A DNA stretch of 56,211 nucleotides from contig JAAAJB010000187.1 of NCBI GenBank assembly GCA_016098155.1, positions 1 through 56,211 on the forward strand, written 5' to 3'. The translations under genes and the position numbers were made by a program. The DNA is from Actinomortierella ambigua. Its lineage: Eukaryota; Mortierellomycota; Mortierellomycetes; Mortierellales; Mortierellaceae. Numbering within the stretch: the first letter of the stretch is position 1; every line of letters begins with the position of its first letter. Positions 42,234 to 54,860 of the stretch are shown piece by piece. The notes beneath the pieces were generated by a model. The model searched no databases. It saw nothing but the letters and a program-made list of their open reading frames with translations, and had not been told where the DNA came from.

Positions 42234-43426
42234 ATGGATGACAATTCTCGAGGCCATGCACGCTCATTGGCAAAGGACAAGCACACGCTGAGCACCTTTG
42301 TCAGGTCGCAGGTGGAGCTACTCAAGACCCCGCTCCACCTTCCAGAAAACTGGCGCGACTCTGTACAACCACAGGCCGAGGAGGATGGGCTGTCGCTGTC
42401 GAACAAGCCCCACCACCACCAACACCGAGAACCAATCCCGGGGCATGTCCTCGCTGCAGGATTAAGGAGTCTCAACGTCACCACGCGAAAGGCACTGAGC
42501 CTCAATTTTAGTAACCAGTCGGTACGTCAGTTGCTGGACCAAGTGGCTGCGAACCGGCTGCAGGTCGAGCGCCTGCATCGTCAGGGTGGCATTGTTGTGC
42601 GGACGAAATCCAGGCAGGAGCTGTTGGAGACGCCTTGGATTGAGGCCTTTCCTGTACAGTGGAGGAATGCTCACGACACATCCTCTGCAGGCTCATCCAG
42701 CTCGTCTTCGACATTGGCGCCATCCAACGCTCAGAGCTTATCGGACCAACCAGATGTCGAACAAACTCGACAGTATCAACAACTCCGTGCGCGTATCGTC
42801 GAGCTGCAACAAAAGTACCATACCACCAAAGAAAAGCACGAGTATTACAAGGTATGTGAACGTTGATGAGGGAGCATGGCGTGTGGTCTTGTTCGTCGTC
42901 TCGTTGTCAATAGGACACTCACATATGTTTTCAATCTTCCTGTATTTACTTTTTATTTTCAACTCGTGTGCAGAACCTGAAGAACGAGATTCAACTTTTG
43001 GACTCGGATAGACTCCAAGCCAATGTCGTGGGACCTAATACACCAATCTCGCACGAACTCTCCAAAATGAAGACATTAGGTAACGCTGAACAAGTCCTGC
43101 CATAACAAGGATGATAATGATGATGATGATGATGATGATGATGATAATGATGATGATGATAATGATGATGATGATAATGATGATGATGATAATGATCAGG
43201 GAAACTATGAGGTGATCACTCACCCACTTTTTTGGTTTCAATTGGTTGCATAGTACCACGGCTGATCAGCATCCTGGAGGTCCGCAAGGAGACCATGATG
43301 GCAAAGCGTAAACGGGATCTCGAAGCCCTATCGAAGGACTTGCCAGACGATGAATCGAGGTCAAAGCGTCAACATACTGGGCCAACAGATCCAATAGAAA
43401 CTATGCTGAATCTCTTGCAAAGTTAG
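42234..43426 (+). CDS. Kinetochore Sim4-complex Fta4 (CENP-U/CENP-50 family)-like protein
   Basis: Three exons, 42234-42851, 42974-43079 and 43254-43426; 298 residues. The N-terminal block FVRSQVELLKTPLHLPENWR, then IPGHVLAAGLRSLN, FSNQSVRQLLDQVA and GGIVVRTKSRQELLETPW matches the layout of the fungal Fta4 domain: 'LL..PL..P..W', 'lp..v......lN', a helix for partner binding, then 'w..... lP..W'. A coiled coil follows (about 180-240, RQYQQLRARIVELQQKYHTT), with a basic NLS-like KRKRD in the last exon. Fta4 is part of the inner-kinetochore (CCAN) network on centromeric chromatin. The assignment is by recalled pattern and should be checked by profile search. Confidence 0.62.
43108..43197. repeat. 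(GAT)n/(AATGATGATGAT)n microsatellite in intron 2 of the Fta4-like gene
   Basis: About 90 bases of GAT triplets with regularly spaced AAT variants make up most of the 174-base intron. Length variation here could affect splicing distance. Confidence 0.9.
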
Positions 43427-43714
43427 GCTGAGCAGCACCCTTGTACTATAGAAATTGTAAATATTACATCGTCGTTGACAACTTGATTGCTTCGTGCAGG
43501 TTTTATTTATTTTTGCAGAGAGTGACAATGAGAGTCAAATGAAAGAAGACGAGTGAAGAAAAAAAAAGGAATCAATAAAAACAAGATGGACAGAGAAAAG
43601 AGAAAAAAAAAACGGTTAAATGAAAGGAGGGAGAGATAGCAAAAAGATTACATGTTTAGGAATGGAAAAAAATGGATCCTTGTAGGAAGAGTATTTCTTT
43701 TTTTTTTTTTGGAT

Positions 43715-45701
43715 TTACTCCATGTTGTTGTTGTCACTCTTGAGCGATGATCGACCAGCACGCATCATCTCGTCGACAAGCAAAAAGTTGGTGGCAATGA
43801 CAGAGGCATTCTGGAGCATGTTACGGATGACACGGTAGTTGTCCCAGATACCCTCGCCAGAAGGATCAAGCGTCTCGCCGCTCTGGAGATCGACACCAAC
43901 GACGTGACCATCTGCATACTCCTCCTGCATTGTGACGATAACATCCATGGGATCAAAGCCGCCATTGCTTGCCAGGGTCTTGGGGATGATGAGGACTCCC
44001 TCGGCAAAGGAGGTGACGCCGGCCTTTACTCGTCCCTTGACCGAGTCCTTGAACTTGAGCAGGTGCGAGTGTAATGCGATCTGGAAAGCACCGGCACCAG
44101 GGACGACCATTCCATCCTCCAAAACGTTCTTGACGGCACGGAGACCATCGCGGATAGCGTCCTTGGTCTGGCTGATGATGTGGGGGTTGGGGCCCTTGAT
44201 GAGGATGGTGGCCGACATGGGGTCCTTGACGTCCTCGACAAACGTAAACTTCTCCTCGCCCAGGGTGTGCTCGTAGACCAGGCCAGCATAACCCAACACA
44301 TCCGGGGTGAGATCGTCGACCGAGTTTTGAGCAATACCACCGCAGATGAGCTGCATACGCTCCATGTTGCGTCTCTTGGCACGGCGAAGGGCAAAGATGC
44401 CGTTCTTGGCCAACACGTCGAGCGACAAGGGGTCAATACCCTTCTGGTTGATGATGACAAAGCCCTTGCCCGAGTCGCCGCAGACCTGCTTCTTGAGCTC
44501 GACCACCTTCTTGAGCTTCTCATCGACGAAACGGCGCTCCGACTCGACCAGCTTCTCGCGCTGCTCAGCCGAGCTGTAGAAGAATCCAGAGTTGACCTCG
44601 CTCTTTTCGTACTCGAGCGAAACGTTCAGGATCAAGACATAGGCGTCCTTGACACGCTTGGGCATGTCAGGGTGACGAGCGCCGTGGTCCATGACCAGAC
44701 CGCGGATCAGACGGGTGTCGGTCTCGCTCTTGTGCTGCATGGCCATGATCTCGACCATGTGCAGATCAATGGGCTCGTTCTCGCGGTAGATGGTCAGCAC
44801 TGCGTCCACAACGGCCTCTGTCAGGGTATCGGCCAGGGCACGGTGAACCTTTGTGCGCAGGGAGGTGCGGGCGACGGACATGAGCAGCTCGCGATCCAAC
44901 TCCTTCTTGACGGCAAACTCCTCCAAGAACTTGAGCGACTCCTTCTTGGCCAGCTCAAAGCCCTCGGTGATGATGCGAGGGTGCAGACCCTCGGCAATGT
45001 GACGTTCTGCCTGCTTCATAAACTCGCCCACCAACATCACAATCGAGGTCGTGCCGTCGCCCGTGATCTCATCCTGAGCCGTAGCCGCGCGAGCAATCAT
45101 GGCCGCAGTGGGGTTTTGAATTTGCTATTGGTGATAAGAGCGAAAACAAATTGGGGACATGGTGAAAGGTGGGGGGGGGGAGGATCAGTAAACCAGCGTG
45201 AGAAGCAAAACGGATCAGAGTGACATGATGATCAAAGAAACACGAATATCAGTTGGACATACCATCTCACTCAGCAAAACCTTGCCGTCCTTGGTCAGCT
45301 TGATGTCACCAGCACCGCTGACCAGCATCTTAATGGTGCCCTTGGGGCCCAGGTTAGATCGCACAACCTCCATCAGGCCAACAGCGCCATTAATGTTCAT
45401 CTGCAAGGCTTGACCACGGCGAGCCACCTCGGCATTGGGGTTGATGAGTGATACTGCTGATCCGGCAGACCTAGAATGAGAGCAAAGAGAAGAATGCCGG
45501 GTCAGTTTCGGTTGGTCTAACAAGAGTCTTGTTCGCGACAGCATGAGGGGAGGGCAGTAGAGCGATGTACAAGAGCGCAAGCTGATCTCCCCCCATTCAC
45601 ATGTCACGGCATCAGGTACTTGGCGATCCCTCCATGCCCAAGGTTTTCGTATGGTCCACGAAAAAAAAAAAATAGTTGAGTGAGTGTGGGTCTTCTTACA
45701 T
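43715..45701 (-). CDS. CCT6: Chaperonin-containing T-complex subunit zeta (CCT6)
   Basis: Three exons: two coding bases at 45701-45700, then 45470-45263 and 45124-43715; 539 residues. The start codon is AT at 45701-45700 joined to G at 45470 across a 229-base intron (GTAAGA..TTCTAG), giving [20 protein letters not shown], the conserved CCT6 N-terminus. No unspliced in-frame ATG precedes that block. Group II chaperonin signatures are NLGPKGT (40-46), [15 protein letters not shown], the ATPase loop ITGDGTTS (90-97), [17 protein letters not shown] typical of the zeta subunit, and [15 protein letters not shown]6 is one of eight subunits of the cytosolic ring that folds actin and tubulin. Exon 3 encodes most of the protein without interruption. 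Confidence 0.95.
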
Positions 45702-47334
45702 TGTTGTCGATGTAGATGGGTAAAAGGGAGGGAGGATGGGTGGAGGGTAGGAAGGTAGGAGAGTAGGAGGGCAGTGGTGGTGGTGGTGGTAAGGTGAAGT
45801 GATGTGATTGTCTTTCTCTCGTCTTTTTTCAAGCTCCTCTGCCTGGACTCGTACACACTTTTTTTGTCAGGCACACAGATGCGTTTGTTCGTTCGTTCGT
45901 TGTTTCCCAGCGCGCGTATTCCCTTTGCTTCTCTTCCCCCTTTTTCCCCTTTGGGCCCCCTCTCGACCCCCTTCTCTGAGCTTCCGTGAAGTCCATGCGA
46001 TAAAATGGTCTTCCTCCAGCTTGTACTTGCATGACCGCAACGCCACCGAAATTCTCTACCGCGGTTTCAAAGCGTGTTATTTCATTACGCGGTGTTTGTC
46101 GTTCATTCACCATCGTTATCGTCTTGCTCTCTCCTCTTGCTCCCCTCCCTCTACCTTTGTCTTCTACTTCCTTCCCCATGTTCTCCTTCGACTCTGGAGG
46201 ACCCGCATGTTTTTCTTTCTTTCCTTGTAGATAGACTAGCATGGAAAGACGCGATAGAAAGAACATGATGGAAACAAATAGAGAGATACGCCCGAGCCTC
46301 CCAGCACGAGATGTTGAGAGCATGCTTTCCTTGCTTGCTTGCTTGCTTGCTGCTTGCTCAGAAATGGTGGATATTTGTAAACGTGAAAAAATAGAGGCGG
46401 GAAAACGACAGTGTGTGGTCAGCTAGGCTTTGACCGAGCAAGATGGGGTGCGAGTGTGAGTGCGAGAGCAGCTCTGTTGATTTGTTTTATTGTTTTTGTT
46501 CCTCTGCGTGTTGCCCTCAAACAAAAAAGATATGAACTCGACAGAGTGCTCAAACCCCCCTCCCCATGGAGGGCCTGCATGCTGTTGCTGTTGGATAGCA
46601 GGTACCTCGTCTTCTGCTGGGAAGAGAGAGAGAGAGAGGAACAGCAAAACAAAGCGTCAAAAGGCCCTACTATTGTTGTTTGCATCAGCATTCCGTCCCG
46701 CCTCCCCCACTCCTGCTTTTACCTCGTCCCTGTCATTGCTGTCTCCTCCTCTCTCCTCCCTCCTTCTCTTTTTCTCTCACTCTCCTCCTCCAAGGAATCG
46801 CCAGACTTCACGCCTCCCTTTCTCTCATTCTCCTTCCACACACACAAGGACTCGCCTGCATTGGCGTCAGATTGACTCCTTTCCTCGCGACGTCCTTCTT
46901 TCCTGCAATCACTCCCCCCCCCCTTTTGTTCCTTGCTGCATTCACTCGCTTCTCTGAGAACCAGTGATGCGTCCTCCAACAAAGTATGACAATCACCGTC
47001 CACCACTCTCGCATGGCCCATGGCTGCTACGACCTCGAGGAAACTCGCTCAGTGGCCAAGCCAAGGTGTAAGCTGGGTGTTCTGTATCCAATCCAACGGC
47101 CGCAATCACTTTCGCCACTGCGTGCTTTGCCTTGACCCCCCTCCCTCCACGCAACTGACACCCATCCAATCCCCCCACAACTTTGACTCCTATTGTTGTG
47201 CTACAACGGACTTTTTGCCTGCCACTCACCTACCCACTCTTGTTTTTCTTTTCGCTTCTTATCCCTCAACCATTAGAGGCGTGCCATTTAGTGCGGGGTC
47301 GCTTGGGACGCAGCGACGGACAGGTACTGATGAA
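45702..47334. promoter_or_regulatory. Divergent intergenic region between CCT6 and the CEP104-like gene
   Basis: 1.6 kb including the CCT6 5' UTR and promoter (GGTGGTGGT tract at 45774-45790) and a long pyrimidine-rich leader for the CEP104-like gene (46690-47275). Repeated GCTT units occur at 46330-46356. Frames here are low-complexity. An alternative upstream ATG at 47020 is in frame with the CEP104-like start and open throughout, but encodes sequence unlike the family. Confidence 0.5.
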
Positions 47335-50300
47335 ATGATCGTATCGCTGAATGACCATCGGGGGAGCTCGGCTGATGCTGCAGGTCCATCCAACGGAACT
47401 GCTGCAGCTCCTGCTGCAGGCATCGCAGGAACAGGCAAGGGACAGAAGCAGAGGAAGACCCAAGGAGGAGCACATGACTACCTCATGGTCTTGACTTCAC
47501 AGCGCCTGCCGTACGAGATCCAGATCGCCTCGGGCTGGGACACTGGCTACCCGCCCGAAGAACTCGTCGGCCTCCTGGAGACCATGGCTGGCAAGGGTTG
47601 GCACACTCCAAGGTAATGACGGGAAATCAAACAAAAAAAACAACAACGAAACAATAGACGTGTTGACAACAGACAAAAGATCATATCGCCCTATCGATTG
47701 CCTGGGTACCTTGCAACACCCCTAGTCCCCTCCCCCGCTCCCCACTTCTCGCTCGCTTATCCATTCACTCTGCCATCGTCTCCCATGCCGACCAAGAGAT
47801 ACCGCTGTCGCTCTTTTTCTTTATATTTATACACCATTCTCAACAGTACTGACCCTGTCACCTCTCCCTGTCCTCAATCACCCTCTTCTCGCTTGGGTAC
47901 CCCCCCTCCCCATCCACTCATCCCCAACTATGACAATCCCTGTCCCACTAATCTTGTCCTCCCGTTCTCCCCCACCCCCTCGCACCTCTCTCCCTCTCGT
48001 AACATGTGTGCGCACTGTCTGTGGTGATACGGCATGTTTATGCTTACTTTTGGTCGTTACGCATTTAATTGTTGTTCACAGGTTCTGTCGGTATCCCCAA
48101 GATCTCGTATTGAGGTTCAGTTGCGGACGCTGTCGTATCAAGACAATCCAAATCCTTTCTCACCAGTACAAGATTGCCAGCAAGTTGGACTTTTGGGTTG
48201 GATCAAGAAAGGGTACGGAGATTGTTAGTGTCGAGGGAGCCGAAACCAGTACTGCGACCAACCATTGGGCTCAGGACAATGATCAGGACCACAGGGATGG
48301 ACCCTTGAACGAGGATGAGGACAAGGACGCGGAGGAGGATGAGGATGGAGATCAATACCATCAACAGAAGAGGACGATTCAGGCACGACAATTACCTGTA
48401 CTGCAGTTTGAAAAGCTAGGATCCATCTCGTTCGACAGCAACGAATATTCAAAGTTCTCTGGGCGCGAGCTGCGCTCCATCAGCTGCGACGTCGAAGGAG
48501 AGTATCTTCGGGTTGTCATCCGCCGTTGCCACGTCAACCCCTTGAACATTTATCATCAGGTAGGAGTAGAACATTACTGCTGTGCTGACCACCTTTTTTT
48601 TATGCTGCATGGATGACACTTTGCAGATGGTACTCACCTGCCTACCTACAACCCCTTTTGCTGTTCTTTGCTCGCTCTCAAATCCCCCTTGCATGTGTCA
48701 CACATCCCTTTGCTAGGCTGCAATTTTGGCGCTTAATGTCCTTGGAGAGCCCCTCGAGGACGAATTGGTGGCGGACTCGGAGAGAATTGCTTTTGAAGAG
48801 GTAAAAGGAACAATGCTGTCAACAATCTCTCATCCTTCTCCTTTTTTCGCTCCGCTCGTCACCCCTTTTGGCTGACAACACGTCTTACTTCGTCCTCTCC
48901 TTTGACCTCATATCTTTTTTCACATGGCCCCCCAAAAAAATAGTGCGAAATTGTGAATGAGCCAAGCTACGGACCATCGGAAAGCTCAATGCCCCTGGCA
49001 TCCTCAGCCACGGACAAGCAAAAGGGGGTGGCCAATGTGACAGCTATGGTCGAGTCGCTATCGGTGTGTGGGACCAAAGACCATACTCTACCAACCTACT
49101 TGGATACGCAAATTCAACAGCTCGTGGCTGGATTCGTTCAAGCAAAGAATGACGCTGCCAAGATGGAGCAATATGCAAGTGCCAAAGAGTACAAATCAGG
49201 CCTAGATGGGGTCCTCAAGGTACGAAAAAAATGCTTTGTCGCTTAACTTTCTCTCCTTTTTTCGTCATCAGGTTGATAGTGATTAACGTGTTGTGTGATG
49301 GATTGATCTATTAGTTTGCGGACGAAATTCAAGCAATCGACCTTCAAAAGCAAAAGGCGGTCGAGGAAGACGACTTTGACCATGCTCAAGAATTGAAGGT
49401 TTGTTGAAAAAAAAAACAGATGACTATCATGCATCCTTGTTGTTTTTCAATTATTAGCCAACAAACAACTAAACACTACCGTCCTTTCGGGTACAATAGA
49501 TCAAGGTCAATGAGATGAAGGCGCGACTGGATGAGCATCTAGCTGCCGAAGGGTTTATGGTGCAAGTAAACGAAACGACAACACGAGTGACGCGCGTCGA
49601 TGATGAGGACATTGACAACCCACAGCATTCAACATTCACAGCCTCCAAGTACTACTCTGCAGGCCACCACCTCGCTGGCTTGACGGACAAGCGGAACACA
49701 TCCAACACCAGCATTTCCAACGTGGGTGATAGTCGCATTTATCATCGCCATAGCACACCACCGTCTTCCATTGCGCCTGACCACTTTACATCCTCCACGA
49801 GCGACAGTTCGGATCAGGAGAAGCGTCACCATCATGGAGAGTATGCTGGGCGGATCCCGGTCCCGCACGCACGACACTCGCTCAACCGATCCCCAGGATC
49901 GGAATTGTTTTCACGGAGCTATTCAGACCGGTCACCGATCCATGTACCACCGCCCACAGGAGCGTCGCCACCACCGAGTCAACTTCCGCATCGGGCCATG
50001 TACGAACGACTTCAGCGGAGGCAGCAAGTCGAACCCCGAGCACCTCAGGATGAGACACTACCCTTTATTGCACGGGAAGACTTTGCGGATTTCGATCCGC
50101 CTGTCCATAGTGTGTCGGCGGCGAGAGTGGATGACTCGAAGATGCAGGATGAGCTGCTCTCGGATGAACTAACAGACAAGGAGCGGCGCGATTTTGCAGT
50201 GGCACTTCAGGTGTTTGACAGCCGGATTGTCTCTTGTGCCATCAGCCGAGAACTCCACTTGCGGCTCTACTCGATTGAATATGTGCGCGAGTACCTTGAG

Positions 50301-53300
50301 AATGAGATGGCGTCTGATGAAGTGGAGCAACATGGTGACAAGGTAAATATTGGAGAGGAAACTGGAGGAACCTTATGATATCATAGAATGGTTTGCTGAG
50401 CTTGCATACTTTTTTTTTTTTTTTTTTTTTTTTTTTGCAACAGGCACTATTGGCACGGGCTGCTTTTCAGATTATTGCCGCAGGGTTGACTGATACCCGC
50501 GAAAAAGTTACCACCAAGGTCCTCTCAATGTTGGACCAAGCTGTCCGTAAGTCATCCCATCACGTTGCAGTTGACATGAAATCGAGCTTTGTGTGCAGCA
50601 CCCCTCCCCCTTCATCCGCCGCTAACTTTTCTCATTCCTTCTGTTTGCTTTTGATCCATAGGCTATTGTCTTCAGAATGAAGTTTCGGCATCGACCGTCT
50701 ATCGATCCCTGGAGCCCATCTTCCCACTTTTGCTGACCAAGGCCGCCGATCTCAATGCGCGCGTCGCCCAAGGAACAATGACGCGGATTGTGGTGCTGTG
50801 CAACAGTTTCCGGACACAACACTTTTCCGTACTGCCGCTTGTCTTCCGGCCGTCACGCAACACATTGCCTTACAAACAAGCGCAAGCGCGCGTAGTCACG
50901 GTGACGCGGCTCGTGGACGAGTTTGGCGTGTATGACAGGGCAGCAGGCAAGGGCACGCCAACGGGGTTGGACTTTAACAGTATCACAGACTTTGTGATTC
51001 CGTATCTGAACCATACCAACGCCGAAGTCCGAATGGCAGCCAAGAAGCTCGTGGTGGATGTTTGCAAGTTTTTGAACAAGACGCGCGTCGAGCACTTTTT
51101 GCCCGGTTTGAAACCGCTGATTGTCGAGAGCATCCAGAAGGAACTCGAGGCCAAGCGCTCGACCTTGCTGCCCGTGCCACCGCCATCGTTGTTGGCGGCT
51201 CCGGTGGCGATTCCATCGTCGACGACAACAACGATCAACCATTCGCGTGCGCACCCTTCCCGATCGACCACACCGGCGATGCTGTCCAAGAGGACAGCCC
51301 CTTCATCTTCATCTTCGCCATCGTCCGTGGCTGCGGCTGCACCGGTTGGGAACAATAGTGGAGCCAACATGAGTGTGAACAGGGGCCAAGGCCCAGCCAA
51401 GATTGGAGTAGACCTCCACGTCGAGTCGCTGCATCACCTTCTCAAGGCACCTGATACACCTGTGGTGACAAAAGCCTCAACATTTTCGTCATTACGTACG
51501 GCAACAACAACCTCATCATCCGCTGCCGCTGGAGGAGGACGCAACAAACCCTTGTCAGATATTGCACAAGCTCATGTGTCGAGGGTCAAGAAGCCTTTGA
51601 AAACATCTATCAAGTCGACCCATAACCTAACTCGGCTGACCAGCCGACGCGAGACGGCCGTGTCGCCCGATGAGGAATCGACGACAGAGTCTGAGAAGCC
51701 GCCTTTGCCCTTGCCGCCGCCAATGGCACCTCGCACGGCGGTGCGCCCGCTTTATGCTCGGTCCAAGAACTTGCCTATTAAGCCAACGGCAACAACGACG
51801 ACGACGACTACAGCAACGACCGGCAAGCCCCCCGCTTTGAATGGGGGTCGGACAAAGACACTGTCGTCATCGCCATCGTCGTCGTCATCATCATCATCAA
51901 TACCCGAGAGTGGTGCTTCCCTGCCAGAAGCGGAGGGCATGCCCTCGCGGACATCCAAAGACCGGTTCTGCGTGTTTTGTGATGAACACGACAGCACATT
52001 TACGGATGATGGGCTTGTGGCTCATTACTGGAACGACTGTCCTATGCTGGCCAACTGTCCCTTCTGCAAGATTGTAAGAATTGGTTTTGGTTTTGGACTC
52101 TACGATTTTTTTTTCTTTGGCGTTCTGCATTTGTTTGACTGAAATATCTCTTTTCTGGCTCTAGATTATTGAGGTGGCTACGTTGCCCGAGCATATGCTG
52201 ACAGAGTGCTCGCGCCGCAAGTTTATCAAGCAGTGCGAAACTTGCAAGGACATTATTGCTGCTGAGGATTACTTGGCCCATACCGCAAGGAACTCTTGCA
52301 CTCGTATGTTTTTCGTGCTTGCTGGCATTTTTTTTTTTTTGGACTCAATGATCTGCATTTGTTTGCTAACTGATATTCTATTACTACTACCCCTATCCTC
52401 CAACCCTTTCCAGAAATCGCAAGCGGAGCCGAGAAATGTCCGTTGTGCCATTGTGTCATGGAATCGACTGACGAAGAAGCATGGCGCGAGCACCTGATGG
52501 CAGAAGTAGGCGGGTGCCCCAAGAACCGCACCCGACGAAAAAGGACCGCCATGGCAGGAGTAGGAACGGGAAGTGCACATCATACCATGGTCCGGGTGAG
52601 CGCAGGAAGCGGTGGCAGCTCGAGCGATGAGACCAAGAGGAACAAACGAACATCGACGCTGCCGAGCGTGAAACTTCCTACTCGCGGCTTATCCCCTACC
52701 AGCAACAACAGTAGCATTAGCAGTGGCGGTAGTGGCAACAACCATACCACCACTACCATCACCGGCTCGGCCATGAAAACGACGCTGACCACACGATCCA
52801 ACACCGCGCCCCCACCTTCAAACGGATCCTCGTCTTTCACCGCATCAAGGTCGTTCGATCAGCGCAGCCACCGGCCACCACAGGCGCGAACCAACAGTGC
52901 CGGCCATCCAGCCCCAGGAGCAGCTGGTGATCGTCGATCGACGCCCGTGCGCACCCACACCACTGGTAGCACCAGCAGCAGCAGCCACTCTGGACCTGGC
53001 CACACGAGCTTTGGACACCACCACCAGCAGCACCATGCCATAGATGAACCGGTGCATCCCTTCGATCCAGCGCCGATGCCAATGCCGATGCCGTTGTCAC
53101 TACCGCTGTCGGCTCCACTACCTTCGTTACCATCGTTGCCGAGCCCTCCCGCCTCGGATTCGATGGCATCGCCGCCACTACCATCAGCTGCAAGTCTAGG
53201 CGCTACCGGAGGAGGAGGAGGGTCGAGCCGGATCCCCAAGTTTGGAGCCGCCAATCGATCCATATCATCCAATAGCCTTGCAGCCCCAACATGGCGATGA
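47335..53300 (+). CDS. CEP104-like protein (jelly-roll, UVR coiled coil, TOG and zinc fingers)
   Basis: Ten exons: 47335-47612, 48082-48559, 48717-48800, 48944-49219, 49315-49398, 49500-50342, 50444-50546, 50662-52073, 52165-52303 and 52414-53300; 1527 residues. Domains follow CEP104 order. First is an N-terminal jelly-roll (about 35-280; LPYEIQIASGWDTGY, HQYKIASKLDFWVG, GRELRSISCD). Helical UVR-like repeats follow (about 340-420, EEDDFDHAQELK), then a TOG-type tubulin-binding array (about 620-865). A zinc-finger array (about 1150-1275) has FCVFCDEH, CPFCKI, CETCKD and CPLCHCVM, with HYWNDC and HLMAEVGGC. Near the end SSRIPKF (1503-1509) contains an SxIP EB1-binding motif. In animals and algae the protein caps microtubules at cilium tips. 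It is longer than human CEP104 because of disordered Ser/Thr-rich inserts. The start among upstream ATGs is uncertain. Confidence 0.88.
50410..50436. repeat. Poly(T) tract in an intron of the CEP104-like gene
   Basis: About 27 T residues directly before the acceptor GCAACAG, acting as an extended polypyrimidine tract. Confidence 0.85.
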
Positions 53301-53687
53301 GCATCCAATCTGTAGCCTTTCCTCTTCTTCTTACATTACCTGGAGTGGTTGTCTCTCTTCCTTCCTTCCTCCTCGAACGCCAGTTCACTTAATTTCCCAA
53401 CCCTTTTTTTCATCTTTGAAAATGGTTAAAGAAAATGACATTGATAAGAGATAGGGTACTTGCAAAGGTATTTAGTCCTTCCAATGTCCCCTTCCTTGCC
53501 AATTTTTTGTTTCTCTTTAAAAAGAAGGTAGCTACCAAACAAAACACACAAAAAAAGACTTTTTTTTTTTCTATAATCATTTTAATGCGTTATGCAACAA
53601 AAGGTGGGAGAGCGGGGTAAAATGTGGCCACCGAGAAATGTAAGACAAGCAGCCACATCGACTTTTTCTTTCTTTTCTTTCTTTTTT

Positions 53688-54860
53688 TTAAACATTCTTG
53701 GCCTTGAGAGAAGCGGCAAGATCCTGCTCCAGACCCCAGACATGGGTCTTGAGCTCGAGGTGCTCAATGTTCAAGCCATCGTAGACCTTCTTGACATCAG
53801 TCCGCAGCTCCTGCAGCTGCTCTTTTGTCGCAGCCTTCTCCTTCAGCTTCTTCAGCTCTGCCTCTACCGACTCGATCTTCTTGGCATAGTCGCGGACCTA
53901 ATTATTTTAAAAAGAGGAAAGAATGAATGGGTTGGTAAAGAAAAAAAAAGGGGTGATACTGTCACCATCAACGATTGAGAGTTTGGTCAGAAAAATGAAC
54001 AAACAAACAGTACCTTGTTGGTGGAAGTCTGCAGATCCTCGACGCTGGCCAGCAACAGGTTGGAGGCCGTCTGGTATTCTTCCAAGAGATAGTAGTAGCC
54101 AGCAGCGCCGGCAGCGGTAGCGCCGAGGAGGAAACCGAGAATACTACAATATGTCCATGGAGAAAGAGAGAGAGAGAGAGAGAGAGATTATAAGAGAGGT
54201 AAGGATCGCTTCTGAGCTTTGTAGAAAAAGAAAAAGGAAAGGTAGTGGCTAGAGTCTGTGCCTAGCTTGTCCTTCCAAAATTGACGGAACATCTGGACAT
54301 GATTCCTGAACTGAAGCTTTTCTTTCGCCAGCTGTGCGCGCGTGTGCCTTTTTTTTTCTCCTTAACAGCTGTCCAAGGTGATCCCTCGCGTCTCTTCCTT
54401 CTCGCCCTGTTTCACAATAAACACCTCTTTCACCAACACCTCACACCCTTTTGGGGGGGGGATCAGATTCAAGACATGGAGAGCAAGTAGACATTCCCGC
54501 AGAGTGTTTGCTCTTGGTCGAGAATCGATCTTATCCATGCTCCCTTTTCGGGTCTACTCAACTTCCTGCGTCTAGTTGCCTTTCTTCCTTTGTATGACTC
54601 CTCTGAAGCATGTCCAAAAAAAAAAAAAAAAAGGTGAAAGATACAAGCTGCCTTCTGTAGAGTGACTTTCCCCCTCCCCCTTTTATTCGCAGCTTATTTT
54701 GGTGGGGGGTTGTTTTTTTTTTTCCTTACCCGCCTCGGAATCCACCGACGGGACGCTTATATGTGACAACAGGCGTGGTGGCCGATGCCTCCGCCCGGGC
54801 AACAGCAGATGTAGAGAAGCTGCGCATATGACGCGCGCCGACACGAGCAATGGCCTGCAT
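53688..54860 (-). CDS. Small mitochondrial membrane protein with coiled coil
   Basis: Three exons, 54860-54730, 54143-54014 and 53897-53688; 156 residues. The first ~25 residues (MQAIARVGARHMRSFSTSAV) are Arg/Ser-rich without acids, like a mitochondrial presequence. A glycine-rich membrane segment follows (about 45-64, ILGFLLGATAAGAAGYYYLL), then a heptad-like charged helix (about 75-140) ending HVWGLEQDLAA. Fungal proteins of this shape (GGFRGG, one membrane span, GYYYLL.EY..AS) are familiar but I cannot name the function. It is probably an inner-membrane protein with a coiled coil on one side. The gene converges on the CEP104-like gene, with 387 bases between stops; 54167-54187 in intron 1 is a (GA)n tract. 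Confidence 0.78.

Noticed and set aside
44180..45223. 347-codon plus-strand frame across CCT6
   Set aside because: Antisense shadow of the long CCT6 exon; the real protein is unmistakable on the minus strand.
47020..47334. Earlier in-frame ATG for the CEP104-like protein
   Set aside because: Kept only as an alternative: the stretch is pyrimidine-rich and leader-like, with nothing resembling the family before the jelly-roll domain.
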